From NCBI GenBank assembly GCA_024036415.1, contig JAMWET010004985.1:69501-133500 (forward strand): 64,000 bases of DNA, in the 5' to 3' direction. Below the pieces are notes generated by a model. That model did not search any database. It saw only the letters and a program-made list of their open reading frames with translations, and was not told the origin of the DNA. Below, in pieces: positions 21,795 to 34,457 of this stretch (positions are counted from its first letter, which is position 1; every line of letters begins with the position of its first letter). The stretch is from Prochilodus magdalenae (Eukaryota > Chordata > Actinopteri > Characiformes > Prochilodontidae). A program made the translations under genes and the position numbers.

Positions 21795-22350
21795 GTGCAG
21801 TGCTGTTGGGAAGGAAGATAAAGGTTACCAGGATCAATAACTGATGATCAGTTTAGACTGATATGATCAATATTTATTGAGCTACACATACAGAAGTCTG
21901 TCTCTCAGTTTCTTTGTTAACGCAGCATTCAGGTCTTGGTATGGAGCTGTAGAGGTTCCTAATGGTGTCCTGTGATAATCCCTACCACGCAGTTTGGATA
22001 TTCTCACACAGTTCCTGCAGATGGTGCGGTAGGGTTGGAGATGTAGTAACACCAGGCCTTCTGGGCATGTGATGTGTGACGACAAACCATTCATCTTGGT
22101 GCTGACCACGGTGCCTCCACACATGTATTCATTGGTCGTGTTGGTCTGAAGATGACCCGCTGCCATTCTGAGTCACTCCGTGACAGTCTGGCACGACACC
22201 ATTGGAATCTTCTGTGACACTGATGTGGTGTTAAGACCAGTCGTCGCAACGATCTGCGCCCATGTAGCCCTACGTCATGCAGCCATCTACCAATGGTGGT
22301 GGTACTAACAGGATGACTGGTTGTTGGGTCCAGCGATAAGACCTGTCCTT
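21795..22350. repeat. Old dispersed repeat, uninterrupted copy (partner 16255-17250)
   Basis: It has the same order of blocks as 16255-17250 without the Tc1-like insertion: gaaggaagataaa, tattgagctacacatacaga ag, gttcctaatggtgtcctgtg, catcttggtgctgaccacgg. The minus-strand open frame at 21882-22166 is repeat sequence. Confidence 0.65.
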
Positions 22351-22640
22351 GCTTATGTCACATGCACAGACATGATGTAATGATGTCATTATGATGTAGT
22401 CCTCTCCAGTTCACAAATAGAGAGCTGTTAGTAAAGTAGTAAACTGATGCTAAGCGTGATTCAAGACAGTGGATCAACTTCCCCCAGCAGACAAAGAATG
22501 TCACGGCACGGTATGAGCTGGCCCCATGGTAGTTTCCTGATTGTATCCATCAGGAGACCGTAAGCAGTTTTCATCTATTTGTGATACATTGTCCACTTGC
22601 AAACCTTGATCATCTTTTTTCTTTTTCCTTTATTCCACAG
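22351..22640 (+). other. Probable intron upstream of the GT92 exon
   Basis: Non-coding sequence that ends in a pyrimidine-rich tract and CAG at 22638-22640, the 3' splice site for the GT92 exon. Confidence 0.6.
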
Positions 22641-23959
22641 GGTGGCACAGATTTCCCCAATGCAAGCTGAAGTTCTTTAAAAGGACCTTCTTGGTAGCTC
22701 TTATCCTGACTGTCATCTTCATCCTTTACTACTTAATAAACTGTTCCAAAAAACACCAAACGGCATGTGGCGTGCTGGTGAAGAGCGGCCCCATGGTTAA
22801 AGTTGGGGACAGTAAATCCTATGTGATCGGCTCCTATTTGGAGCACCGCTTAGAGAGGAAGATGATACGAACAGTTGCTATAGTGCTTCGTGATGAGCAG
22901 GTGGAATACTACTGCGTGTTATGTTGTGAAGGAAGGAACATTTCTGTACCTGCCACCTACGAAATTCACTCTGACCACTTTGACTTTGAGTACGGCACAG
23001 CAAATATTACTTGTCCAGTCCCCGAAACATGCACAACACCAGCGTACGTGGCTATTACTTACCGAACACATGAAGGAGACGGATCCTTATGGAATATACA
23101 ATCCTTCCAGCCTGTTAGAAATCAGCAGCCCAGGACAGAAAACTTCCCTTATACATTTACAGTCTGTATTTCTGTTATGTATGAATACAGTAATGTGTTG
23201 GGGCTTGTGCAGGCCATGGAGATGTTCAAGATTCTTGGTGTTCAGAAGGTAGCCATTTACAAGACCAGCTGTGAGCCTGATATACAGAAGATCCTGGACT
23301 ACTATGTCAGGCAGGGCTTTGTGGACATCATCCCATGGACTGTAACATCCTACATCAATGTGTCCAGAGGATGGCAGAAGTCTGATTCACCAGGAGAACT
23401 GCATTACTATGGACAAATTGCTGCTCTCAATGACTGTCTGTATCGCTACATGTACGAGAGTCGCTATCTAGCTCTACAAGATTTGGATGAATTCATTCTG
23501 CCTTTGATAGAAGATAACTGGGAGACACTCATTCACCAGCTGGAGATGACATACCCACACCATGCAGGCTTTGAGTTTGAGAATAACGTATTTCCCTTTT
23601 ACGTTTCCAGTAAACAGAGGCCTGAGTATACAGATTTATGGAACAACATTCCAGGAGAAAACGTCTTACCACATGTGTACAGGATACCTGATGACCCAAA
23701 TGAGTTCAACAGTTTCAAAGTCATTGTGGATCCTCGGTTAGTGTTTAGAACTACAGTACACGGGCTTTTGGATTCCAGTGGTGGTACCATCAGGGTGGGT
23801 TCGGAAGTCGCCCACATGTACCACATTAAACCTGTTTCAGGACCAAAAAGATCCAAGAGGTCCCTGATAAGGGATACACGCCTCTGGGACTATGCAGACA
23901 AGCTGATTCCTGCTGTATCTGAAGTGCTTAATCAAACATTGAATCTGCAATCAAATTGA
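22641..23959 (+). CDS. Glycosyltransferase family 92 protein, terminal coding exon
   Basis: GT92 enzymes are Golgi type II membrane proteins, typified by the worm beta-1,4-galactosyltransferase GALT-1, that add sugar to glycan acceptors. The acceptor here is unknown. The exon opens after a strong 3' splice site (pyrimidine run, then ttccacag, ending 22640) in phase 1 and stays open for 438 residues to TGA at 23957-23959. Residues 1-16 are basic (CKLKFFKRT). Residues 17-34 form one membrane segment (LVALILTVIFILYYLI). The GT92 catalytic domain starts near residue 170 (YTFTVCISVMYEYSNVLG), with the metal-binding DxD as DLDEF at 280-284. Four N-glycosylation sequons (NIS, NIT, NVS, NQT) fit a lumenal domain. 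There is no in-frame ATG between the splice site and the membrane segment, so the start codon lies in an upstream exon that I could not locate. The annotated TTG at 22691 is not a credible start. Vertebrate GT92 genes are poorly characterised and no symbol is given. Confidence 0.88.
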
Positions 23960-24740
23960 CGATCACTGCTGTCATATCAACCCCCATAACTCTATTTGAC
24001 ACATTTGGCAGACATTACTATCCCGAGCCGTGTTGTGGTTCTCTTGCCCAGACGGGGAACGTACTGCTGTATGTATTCTAGGGATGTGTATCGAGTTACT
24101 AACGGTTACTGAAATACCAATATACTCCAGGAGGAACAGTGCTGCTATCGGTATATGTGTACCCTTATTTCATTCTACAACGCAGCTATTTTCAAGTGGA
24201 TTGCATCCGCAGGAGGGGTCCTCTATGTGATGAAAGCATCATTTGTTAAAAATAACTGCCGCCCTTTTTAAGGCGGAATGGGGTGTTTCCAACATTAAAA
24301 TAATAACCAGGATGTTTTGATAGCCTAAATCAGTGTATTATGAGGCAGGGAGGTAGCGATATTAATCTGGATCTGTACTCAATAGGAAGCATAGCATAAT
24401 TCGCTAATGGCTAGGTAGCCCAAGTTGGAACTTTTTACTCAGCCTTTTCACATCTTCACATGTTATGTTTTTGTATAAACCAAATCGTGGAGAGTAGTAT
24501 CAATAAGAGTACTGATAAACATCGGTATTGATAGTATTGATCAGTATTAATCAGTATTGATAAAATCCTAAAGAAACCTGCGCTAGGCACAATGCTACAA
24601 CTAGGGTTCTTTTTTTTGTGAACAACTGTTTATTACTTTTACAACTAGGGTTCTAACACCATTTTGGAACACCAGCGGCCTTGTACATTGTGAGAACCTT
24701 TTTATGATGAATGGATCAGTCGAAATGATCTACTATGACT
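23960..24740 (+). other. Probable GT92 3' UTR and downstream sequence
   Basis: No further coding frame. An ATTAAA-type poly(A) signal candidate lies at about 24293 (aacattaaaataataacc). Use of this site is inferred, not shown. Confidence 0.35.
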
Positions 24741-25040
24741 TGATTGAATGAATGAATGAATGAACGAATGAATGAATGAAGTCCCTTTAATATCATCGCT
24801 GTCCAATGAAAAACATCTCCATTTTTGATGATTTTTACTTTTATGCCTCATTTGATCACATGACCTGCCCTTTACACTGTGTGGAAATTTCATGAAGAAT
24901 GGACTAACAGAAATGGCCCAAAACAGCTTGGTAAGACGTCTGGTTCCATTGACTTCCATTCAAATGAAATGAGGTTTTTGGCCTCTCCTGTAAAGTCGCC
25001 ATTTTGGAGAAACCTGTTTTCCTTTGGACAGCGACGATAT
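24741..25040. mobile_element. (AATG)n microsatellite plus 250-bp 'GCTGTCC' MITE
   Basis: About 40 bp of tandem gaatgaatgaat (24744-24780) abut a MITE at 24791-25040. The MITE ends are inverted repeats (tatcatcgctgtccaatg and, reversed, ggacagcgacgata), each with TA at the outer edge. The same family occurs at 33211 and 34202. Confidence 0.8.
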
Positions 25041-26600
25041 ACTTAATTCATTTAACAGTTTTTTTTTCTCTCTCCTAAATATATGGAAGGATTGATTGGG
25101 AAAGTCGACCATATTTCTTTTGTGATTCGTGTATTAAATAGCTGAAGTGTTAAAGTCATTCAGAGTTGCTGGATGTCAGATTCTCCATTTTAGAGACACT
25201 TGCCAAGTCAGATTTGTTCACAGTGGTAATACATCCTCTAAAAACTACCTCACAGAAAGTTTTTATGTGAAACAGTTATGAACGTAATACTGCATGCCTG
25301 AGACATTACTTAGTTATGAGATCAAGTTTTGGATACATATCAGTCCCCAAAGTAAACTGTACTTGCCAGATTTGCCAGTGTTGTTCACAGTCCATATACA
25401 AATACACACATAGGTTCACTGTACACATTTTAGGCAGCAGGAAAAATGGTCACGTTAGCGTTGTAGACGTTACAACCCACGGTTCCTACCAGCACCACTG
25501 TCTGTAAGTTTCTCCACAGTGGAACATTTCGCAACTAAAGTGAATATGTTTATTTCCAGCTCCTCTTTTTAATTATGCAGAAATACTGAGGTGAACTGTG
25601 GAATAAAGTAAGCAGCTTGCTGGCAGACCTATTAGGAATCTAGGCTGGTCAGGATCACCCGTTTGGCCAGGAACACTGGGCATATACCCAGAAAGTAAAA
25701 AAAAAAAAAAAGCACACACATTGGGTCCCTCAAACACAAGTGCCAAAAGGTGCCATAGAACGTGTTGATTCAGTATATTAAATTATGTCTACATAGAAGG
25801 AATGTGACTTTGGTCAGAGGGTGAAAAATGCCCACATGTGGTGTTACACTTCCATTTACACCCTTAGATTCGGTCCTGGAATGAAACGAGCTGTTTCCCC
25901 TTTATTGGTAAACTCATAAATAATTAAATAAGCTCTGCTCTGATTGGCTAGTTCACAGCGAGACACAACAATGATCACACAGACACAACATGCCCAAATA
26001 GACTACACAAAATGGCCCTCTGAGTAAATAAGCTTTGTCCTCATACTACTTAGCTATGTTAGCTATGCTAATGCTAGTGACTTGGAGCTAGCTAGTAGCT
26101 AACGTTACCTATACTAACTACTCTCTTTTTATCTGGAGATCAACACACAGTAGATTAAAGTTGGAACTCTCAGTTTTAGATGGTCTGCTTCAATCAGCAA
26201 ATACAGATACAGTCACACAGCGTGGTTTCTAGTTCCAAGCTGCTGTTGAGGTTGTGATGCTAATAAAGCTGGTAGGTCTCCTCTTATCAGAGTCAAACAC
26301 TGGACAAAGTTGATCCAAGCTATCATCCAAGCTTTCAGAAACTGTCTGGAGTGAAATGAGCAGAGCTAAAGTTCCACCTTAAATGGTGCTACTGCTGCAT
26401 TGTGGTGCCTATAAAAGCTATAGCATTTAAGGTGGAATGGACAGTTAGATTAAGAAGCTAGCTAATAGGAAGACAACCCACTGACAGTTTGATTTGATTC
26501 CTTGGGACAGGTCTTCACAGCCTGGAATGGGATATATCGGCAACATTGTCTGCCATTTTAATTGCTATTACTTGGTTGTTGTTGGATATATATATGGGAA
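25041..26600. other. Intergenic stretch, nothing recognised
   Basis: Only a poly(A) run near 25700 and scattered short open frames. A 'ttaaggtggaatgg' motif shared with other places (26430, 39290-39790) suggests minor repeat fragments. Confidence 0.4.
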
Positions 26601-26604
26601 CATA

Positions 26605-27137
26605 CAGGGGTTGGACAATGAAACTGAAACACCTGGTTTTAGACCACAATCATTTATTAGTATGGTGTAGGGCCTCCTTTTGCTGCCAATACAGCGTCAG
26701 TTCGTCTTGGGAATGACATATACTGCGTCCTGCACAGTGGTCAGAGGGATTTTAAGCCATTCTTCTTGCAGGATAGTGGCCAGGTCACTACGTGATGCTG
26801 GTGGAGGTTCGTCCTTCTTGGTGGTATGCTGACATTACCCTGGATACCGTGGCTCTTGATACATCACAAAGACTTGCTGTCTTGGTCACAGATGCGCCAG
26901 CAAGACGTGCACCAACAGTTTGTCCTCTTTTGAACTCTGGTATGTCACCCATAATGTTGTGTGCATTGCAGTATTTTGGGCAGAACTGTGCTCTTACCTG
27001 CTAACTGAACCTTCACACTCTGCTCTTACTGGTGCAATGTGCAATTAATGAAGATTGGCCACCAGGCTGATCCAATTTAGCCATGAGACCTCCCACACTA
27101 AAATGACAAGTGTTTCAGTTTCATTGTCCAACCCCTG
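26605..27137. mobile_element. Tc1-like non-autonomous transposon, 533 bp
   Basis: Same family, structure and length as 16320-16852. The ends CAGGGGTTGGACAATGAAAC are inverted, with TA at 26603-26604 and 27138-27139. The minus strand carries the transposase N-terminal helix-turn-helix relic fused to a short C-terminal relic. There are few differences from the 16320 copy, so amplification was fairly recent. Confidence 0.92.
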
Positions 27138-27139
27138 TA

Positions 27140-28150
27140 AATAATATGGCATTGAGCAGGAGGGGACAATAGTGTTTCGCGGTATGTTAGTTCTAAGTGC
27201 AGGACTCTCTTTATTACATATGCCAATATACAGTAAATACAGTCTTCCATTCTTTGGCACCTTTAAAGGCTTACAGAACCAATTTAAGGGTTCTTCGTAC
27301 ACAGTTCGTTAACAAAGATCTCTAAAGAGCCACTCGTTGAAAGCCGCTACGGTTCTTCTAGTGCATTGCACCATGAACTCATTTTTGGCACCATTATTAT
27401 TAGGAGTGTCTCTCTCTTGGTAATCCAGCCCTGCGTGTAATTCCGGAGATGTGTGTTCCTGTTACGACTCTGATAATATGTTTTAATGGTTGGCATGTGC
27501 TCAGTCAAGTAACGTCCTTGAGGTCGTGCCAACACGGGATTGAAGGAATTCTTTACAGAAGGTTTCCTGTCCTCATGCTGCCTGTGCACGCTTGTAAAGG
27601 GAGTTACAGCATGTACGGATTCTTACAGGACGAAAGAAACGAGAGAGGGCATTTAAGGATGATTTCCCTTTTTACTGTTTTCCTTCATGGGGGGGAAGTC
27701 CCAGAGGATCTGGCATCAGCCAAAACAACACTGTAACCCTGCACATCTGAACAGCGCAGCCTCTTTAAGCACTTATTCCGGAATGTGGGAAGACTCAGGG
27801 AGCGGGGAAGCTCATGGTCGCAGGGAGCAATCTAATTTCTGCTCGTAATATGCAAAAGTACTACTGCAAAAACTTTTATACTGTGAGTCTATTTGCACCT
27901 TAATCTTTGTGTCTCAACGGCCATTTGCTCCAGCTTCCCAGATGGTGTATCTAGAAGTGTGTTGGCCTTTGCGTGTTGAAAACATGTTGTGGTAAAGCCC
28001 TGACACTGGGATATAATTTGAGGTCTTTGTTGACTGTTATTTTTTACTGTTTTTAAAGTCAAATAAAATGCATTTGCAATAACAATCCATCAGTGTTTCA
28101 AGATTCATTGAGTTATGAAGCGTTATGAAGAGTTATGAATAATTATGACC
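27140..28150. other. Intergenic stretch, nothing recognised
   Basis: Open frames at 27347-27589 (minus) and 27449-27736 (plus) overlap each other and show no domain. Confidence 0.4.
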
Positions 28151-28154
28151 TTAA

Positions 28155-28711
28155 TATAAACTCACCAGACAAAAATGAGTCCCCTGTGACTGAAATGTAC
28201 CTAATAGCATGTAATACACTTTTTCCACAAGCACCAATAACAACTGAGACTGGATTTGGCATGGACTGGACAAGCTTCTGAATGTAGGCCACACCAATGT
28301 TCAGAAGAATTGGTCAGTTGGGCCAGATTTGGTGGATGCCTTCCCTGGCACAATTCCGAGGAGAATTCCCTGTAGACTGGGATTTTCCCACTGCTGGTAG
28401 ACCCGTATGACCGTAGGCTTCCATACACCTGCAGATTCAGCTACTTCCTTCACACTATGGTCTTTGGCCACGCCCAAATGCTCAGTCACTCCTTTTAGCC
28501 AATCATTAACATCTGCTCTGGAGTGTTTTCCACACATGGTACGAGATGGTCACTGCACTGTAGCACCTCTTCCCAATCTATGGATCCCATCACTCACACC
28601 CCGCTGGTAGTTATAGCCCTGTCATCCTCATGCAGCGCCATCTACAGGAGCTTGAAGTTACTACCATCATTAAACACACAAGGTGACTAATGTTTGTCTG
28701 GTGAGCTCATA
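28155..28711. mobile_element. TA-flanked DNA transposon, non-autonomous, about 555 bp
   Basis: Inverted ends (CTCACCAGACAAAAATGAG on the left; its near reverse complement tgtttgtctggtgag on the right) lie inside TA dinucleotides. The minus strand holds a helix-turn-helix-like relic (KDHSVKEVAESAGVWKPTVI RVYQQW) resembling the N-terminus of Tc1/mariner-type transposases. It also has a C-terminal relic (PPNLAQLTNS), with no catalytic core. Related copies are at 5170, 35985 and 59500. Confidence 0.75.
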
Positions 28712-30060
28712 TCTTCACTACTCCACCAATTACTCTTTTCCTCACAGTTTCGCCCTGAGCACTTCACATTCCTGTGGTGACTCCACTGCCCTAGATGCAG
28801 ATAATGGTATGACTTGGAGTAAAGCTTATAAAGAATTTGTATAGGAAAGAACAGGCTGACCACACAACATCTAACACTCTAAACCTGGGGAGCAGTCGAG
28901 CAGATTTGAGGGGTAAAGCCACGCTGAAGTATTTGTACGCACTCCAACTTGGAAAAAAACAGCTAGAGGAAAAGGCAGCTGTTTCCATTTTGCTTTTGGC
29001 TTCGCTTGTGTCCCTGACTCAAAACTGTTCACATAGCTGTTGTCAGAGATGGTAACTTTTAGGCCTGCTTTCTTCTCAAGGAATCACAGATGGGTCAACT
29101 AAGGTCCCAGTTCAGAACCACAAGAGGCCAAAGTCATCTTAAGCAATGTCCTAAATCAGTGTTTCTCAAACACACTGGAATTCACTGAACTATTGAGAGC
29201 CACCCATTCTTCCACCACTGTGTGTGGGAGCAGTCTGCATGCCTAGGGGCTTGGTTTTATACACCTGTGACCATGAAAGGGATTCAGACACCAGGATGTG
29301 GGTGAAAACTCCAACACTGTGTTAATATCTGACTCATTACTAAGTAACGTGTGAAAAACATCATTTTTCCATTTTACTTTCCTGCTCAGAAACAAAGCTG
29401 GTTTTGCACATTAAGATTTGGACAGTGTAATCGACGTGCCTTGCAACAAATCTTTCACAGAAGAGATTTTTCACTGACTGATAAAGCAGGGGGTTACAGC
29501 TTCCTCCAGATGCAAGAAGCTGCAGGTTTCTACTCCACAGAGTCAGCAGCACGACTGATGTTTTTGCAGGGAATGAAATCAGAACAGGGCCTGCCCATAT
29601 TAACACGTCACCCTATAGCCATCCATTTCCAGGATGACAGCCAACTGCTATAATTGTCCCGCCTTCTAATGACCTGTTTTTCTCTGAGAATGTTGTTTCA
29701 CTTCATGCGTGGCAGTTCCTAGTCCTGGAGTTCCGTCCAGGAAGAAAAAAGGGAGGGCGAGCCCTCAAGAGAGACGCATCTGGCCGAGCTTCAACTGTCT
29801 TATGTAAAACCCTACCGCGGCCAGGTTAGGGTTAAAAGTTTGGACTGCTCAGGCAGATTTCAGAGCAGTGATGTCAAGGGAGATGTCGTAAGGAGGGGGA
29901 GCCTGTTCTGATACTCCTGTTAAGGACTAAGCAGTTATTTTAGTCGCATGTGAATCATAAAAGCAGCCTGCTGAAAGTCAGTACTGGGTTTATTATTACA
30001 GGAAATCTGAAGGAATCTGCCTCAAGAGGCCTAAAACTAGCTTCCTGAGGTGTGTTATGT
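28712..30060. other. Intergenic stretch, nothing recognised
   Basis: The 100-codon frame at 29351-29653 and its antisense partner show no recognisable domain or exon boundaries. Confidence 0.4.
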
Positions 30061-30099
30061 TTTACAGAGCAGCCTTGCATGCCTCAGCCTCTTGGGGCA

Positions 30100-30445
30100 C
30101 TACAGTACCCAGCATGCATTGCACAACAGCATCATACACTCACTCACAGTCATTAGATCTGTCTTTCTCTCTTCATCTGGGATCGACCAGAGGACGATGG
30201 GTTCCTCCGTTGAGCCTGGGTTCCTCTCAAGGTTTCTTCCTCTTACTCTAAGGGAGATTTTCCTTTTCTAACGGCTGCCTCTGGCTTGCTCATTGGGGGC
30301 TTGGGCCTGGATTCCGTTCCTGAAGTCTGTACTTTAACTCCTTCCTTCCGCAATCTGCTTTTCTGTAAATCTGCTTTGAGATAACATTAGCTGTAAAATG
30401 GGCTATACAAATAAATGTTGATTGATTGATTTATTGATCGATTGA
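30100..30445 (+). mobile_element. Retroelement 3'-end fragment with (ATTG)n tail
   Basis: It shares ctcaaggtttcttcctctta, gcctctggcttgctcattgg ggg and an aatgttgattgattgatt tail with 2995-3565. It also shares the ctgctttgagataac...aaat tail pattern with 14440-14515. The family is not resolved. Confidence 0.6.
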
Positions 30446-30839
30446 TTGCATTGGGAGTCACCCCATGGCAATTTTCAGCTTCCTGGCAGCATAGTTAGCG
30501 TTCACCAGCTAACTGGAAAATTCACCAGCTATAGAAGCACAATTCAAACAGCCTGCCTACCACCATTCCTCTCACTGGCAACATACATCATCAGAAAATC
30601 TCACTCCTGTGATTACCATGTCCATCACAGTGCGGTGCAGCTCAGCCACCAAACATGACACTCACAGACTGCAGCCCATCTTCAGGTCTGCAGAGAGTAC
30701 CACTCGAGTCAAACCAGCCACTCTGCTGGATCTAGCCACTGTACGGACTGAACCAGGAAGCATGCAGGAAGATCCATCACTCTGATCCATCACAGACCTG
30801 GCTCCATCATCTGTACTGTTCCAGCGTCTTCCCTCAGGT

Positions 30840-32590
30840 TGGTGCTCCATCTTCTGTACTGACTGTCTCAGACTGGTGCTCCATCCACTGTACTGACTGT
30901 CTCAGACCGGTGCTCCATCCTCTGTACAGACTGTCTCAGACTGGTGCTCCATCCTCTGTACGGACTGTCTCAGACAGGTGCTCCATCCTCTGTACTGACT
31001 GTCTCAGACCGGTGCTCCATCCTCTGTACTGACTGTCTCAGACTGGTGCTCCATCCTCTGTACTGACTGTCTCAGACCGATGCTCCATCCTCTGTACTAA
31101 CCGTCTCAGACTGATGCTCCATCCTCTGTACTGACTGTCTCAGACTGGTGCTCTGTCTTCTGTCCTGGCTGTCTCAGACTGGTGCTCCATCCTCTGTACG
31201 GACTGTCTCAGATTGATGCTCCATCCTCTGTACTGACTATCTCAGAATGGTGTTTTATCTTCTGTACTGACCGTCTCAGACTGGTGCACCATCCTCTGTA
31301 CTGACTGTGTCAGACTGGTGCTTCATCCTCTGTACTGACTGTCTCAGACTGGTGCTCCATCCTCTGTACTGACTGTCTCAGACTGGTGCTCCATCCTCTG
31401 TACTGACTGTCTCAGACTGGTGCCCCATCCTCAGTCCTGACTGTCTCAGACTGGTGCTCCATCCTCTGTACTGACTGTCTCAGACCGGTGCTCCATCCTC
31501 TGTACAGACTGTCTCAGACTGGTGCTCCATCCTCTGTACGGACTGTCTCAGACAGGTGCTCCATCCTCTGTACTGACTGTCTCAGACCGGTGCTCCATCC
31601 TCTGTACTGACTGTCTCAGACTGGTGCTCCATCCTCTGTACTGACTGTCTCAGACCGGTGCTCCATTCTCTGTACCGACTGTCTCAGACCGATGCTCCAT
31701 CCTCTGTACTAACCGTCTCAGACTGATGCTCCATCCTCTGTACGGACTGTCTCAGACTGTTGCTCCATCCTCTGTACGGACTGTCTCAGACTGGTGCTCC
31801 ATCCTCTGTACTGACTGTCTCAGACTGGTGCTCCATCCTCTGTACTGACTGTCTCAGAATGGTGCTCCATCCTCTGTACTGACTGTCTCAGACCGGTGCT
31901 CCATCCTCTGTACTGACTGTCTCAGACTGGTGCTCCATCCTCTGTACGTACTGTCACAGACTGTTGCTCCATCCTCTGTACGGACTGACACAGACTAGTG
32001 CTCATCCTCTGTACGGACTGTCTCAGACAGGTGCTCCATCCTCTGTACTGACTGTCTCAGACCGGTGCTCCATCCTCTGTACTGACTTACTCAGACTGGT
32101 GCTCCATCCTCTGTACTAACCGTCTCAGACTGATGCTCCATCCTCTGTACAGACTGTCTCAGACTGGTGCTCCATCCTCTGTACTAACCGTCTCAGACTG
32201 ATGCTCCATCCTCTGTACAGACTGTCTCAGACTGGTGCTCCATCCTCTGTACGGACTGTCTCAGACTGGTGCTCCATCCTCTGTACGGACTGTCTCAGAC
32301 TGGTGCTCCATCCTCTGTACGGACTGTCTCAGACTGGATCTCCATCCTCTGTACTGACTGTCTCAGACTGGTGCTCCATCTCCATCCTCTGTACTGACTG
32401 TCTCAGACTGGTGCTCCATCCTCTGTACAGACTGTCTCAGACTGGATCTCCATCCTCTGTACTGACTGTCTCAGACTGGTGCTCCATCCTCTGTACTAAC
32501 CGTCTCAGACTGATGCTCCATCCTCTGTACAGACTGTCTCAGACTGGTGCTCCATCCTCTGTACGGACTGTCTCAGACTGGTGTTTCTTC
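30840..32590. repeat. 34-bp minisatellite, about 50 units, with 17-unit higher-order repeat
   Basis: The unit is gactgtctcagactggtgct followed by ccatcctctgtact (34 bp). Diagnostic variants recur at an exact 578-bp offset, which is 17 units: a gacaggtg variant at 30973 and 31551, and the tgtacaga variant at 30923 and 31501. Scattered single-base variants and a few 1- to 8-bp indels occur towards the right. The 135-codon frame (32201-32608, 'LHPLYRLSQTGAPSSVRTVSDW') is a by-product because 34 is not a multiple of three and cycles through all frames. Confidence 0.92.
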
Positions 32591-32698
32591 TTGTACTGCA
32601 CTTTATAAGCCTTAATCTGCCTCTACATCCGGACTGCTGCACTCAGGACTTTTATATATACAACTCCACACAATGTAAGTTTTACAGGTATGTAAAGT

Positions 32699-32730
<32 letters not shown>

Positions 32731-33205
32731 CACTGTGAACTACCGTAACCAAAAACAAATTCCTTGTGCGTGTGAACATACTTGGCAAATAAAGCTTGAT
32801 TCTATTGTATCGAGATTCTCTTGAAATGGGGATTCCTCTGATTCCAAATGTAAGCTGTCTGAGAAAGGAAGTAACGCAGAGCCTTCCTCAGTAAAACGGT
32901 TAATTCTTGGGAATTCTTGAGAATGTGGAACAGTAATGACGTAGGTACAGAAAAACTAGAAGTTGTTTTGATTGCCACCCAGGTAACCCATAAAGCTTCG
33001 GCCATGTGCAAACATTCAATGTTTTAATGATTTCTGGAGCGAAAATAATTGATCGCACACTCAGTAGTGAACACACAAATATGGTGCTTTATTTGCACTC
33101 TTTAGTACCAAATAACAAATACTGCATCTTAAAATTAAAAATATGCCAAAACATTTGGCCACATTTGATTTATTTATTTGTAGTATGATAAACTCAGCAA
33201 CTAAA
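32591..33205. other. Intergenic stretch with a (TG)n microsatellite
   Basis: (TG)n at about 32703-32730; nothing else recognised. Confidence 0.4.
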
Positions 33206-33210
33206 CAGCA

Positions 33211-33463
33211 TATCGTCGCTGTCCAAAGAAAAACAAGTATCTCCAAAATGGCAACTTTACAGGAGAGACCAAAAACCTCATTTAACTTTAATACAAGTCA
33301 ATGGAACCAGACATCTTTCCATGCAGTTTTGGCCCATTTCTGGTGGTCTATTCATCATGAAATTCTCACTCAGTGTAAACAGCAGCTGGTGTGTCTAAAT
33401 GATGCATAAAAGTGAAAATGGACAAAAGTGAAGATACATGTTCTTCATTGGACAGCGACGATA
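33211..33463. mobile_element. 'GCTGTCC' MITE, 253 bp
   Basis: Inverted ends tatcgtcgctgtccaaagaa and, reversed, tattggacagcgacgata-type sequence begin and end with TA. The interior (caactttacaggagag, gtcaatggaaccagac) matches other family members. Confidence 0.8.
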
Positions 33464-34201
33464 TGCAAGCTCAGACCCACAACATGTGGTGGTGGTAGTA
33501 GGCTGGAAGAATGATTGAGGGAGGAGAGAGAAGTCTATATCTTGGGCTATACAGCTGGGTCTATAGTGCCGGGCCTAAAGCCGGTGGGACAGCCTTCCTT
33601 GCTGGATATATATGGCTGAGGACCAGGGAGGAGATGTAGTGGTGGTGGTGAGGTCTTCAAAACTTTTGTCACAAATGTGACGTGCACGAATAACAGCTGT
33701 GATCTGATTTTGGATGCATGTCATTGGGAATTCATGGCCGTTGAGTCAAATGTGCTTAAATTTGCCCCATGTGTTAGTGATATGGCGATATGGGTAATGA
33801 CTGAAACACCTGACCTGAATATTAGGATGGGTGTTTAGGTGTACATGCGCATGTGCAGGATGTCTATTACCATGAAAAAAGAAAAAACAGAAAAGGTGGA
33901 GTTGGTCTCCTGCAGTGGTGGACAGTAACAAAGTTAATTTAGTTAGTTACTGTACTTAAGTAGTTTTCTCGTGTATCTGAATACTTTACTAACATATTCC
34001 ATTTTGGACAACTTTGTACTTTAACTCCACATTTCAAACTCAATCGGTTTATGTACACGTAAAACCGCTAACATGTCAAAATGAAACAAGCTTATTCATG
34101 GATTCTTGGACCACCTGGAGGAAGGCAGGTAAAGCAGGATGGGGTTAATGCAAACACTGACTGATGATCACACATCGAAGCATCAGTGAACAGATCAAAC
34201 A

Positions 34202-34457
34202 TATCGTCGCTGTCCAATGAAAAACATGCATCTCAATTTTGGTCCATTTTGACTTTTATGCATCATTTGAACACAGCAGCTGCCGTTTACACTGTGTGAG
34301 AACTGCATGATGAATGGACCAACAGAAATGGCCCAAAAGTGCTTGGAGAGACGTCTGGTTCCATTGACTTACATTAAAATTGAATGAGGTTTTTAATCTC
34401 CCCTGTAAAGTTGGAGATCATGAAGGAGATACATGTTTTCTTTTGACAGCGACGATA
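34202..34457. mobile_element. 'GCTGTCC' MITE, 256 bp, nested
   Basis: Inverted ends tatcgtcgctgtccaatg and ttgacagcgacgata, with TA at both outer edges. It is the same family as 33211, only about 1 kb away, and lies inside the probable hAT-like element. Confidence 0.8.

Noticed and set aside
22691..22693. TTG at 22691 as the start of the GT92 protein
   Set aside because: The frame continues upstream to a strong splice acceptor with the basic cytosolic tail expected of a type II Golgi protein.
30840..32590. CRISPR-like array of 34-bp repeats
   Set aside because: Units are directly adjacent with no unique spacers, the host is a vertebrate, and there are no cas genes.
32201..32608. 135-codon frame of 'LYRLSQTGAPSSV' repeats
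   Set aside because: By-product of the 34-bp minisatellite; no independent coding evidence.
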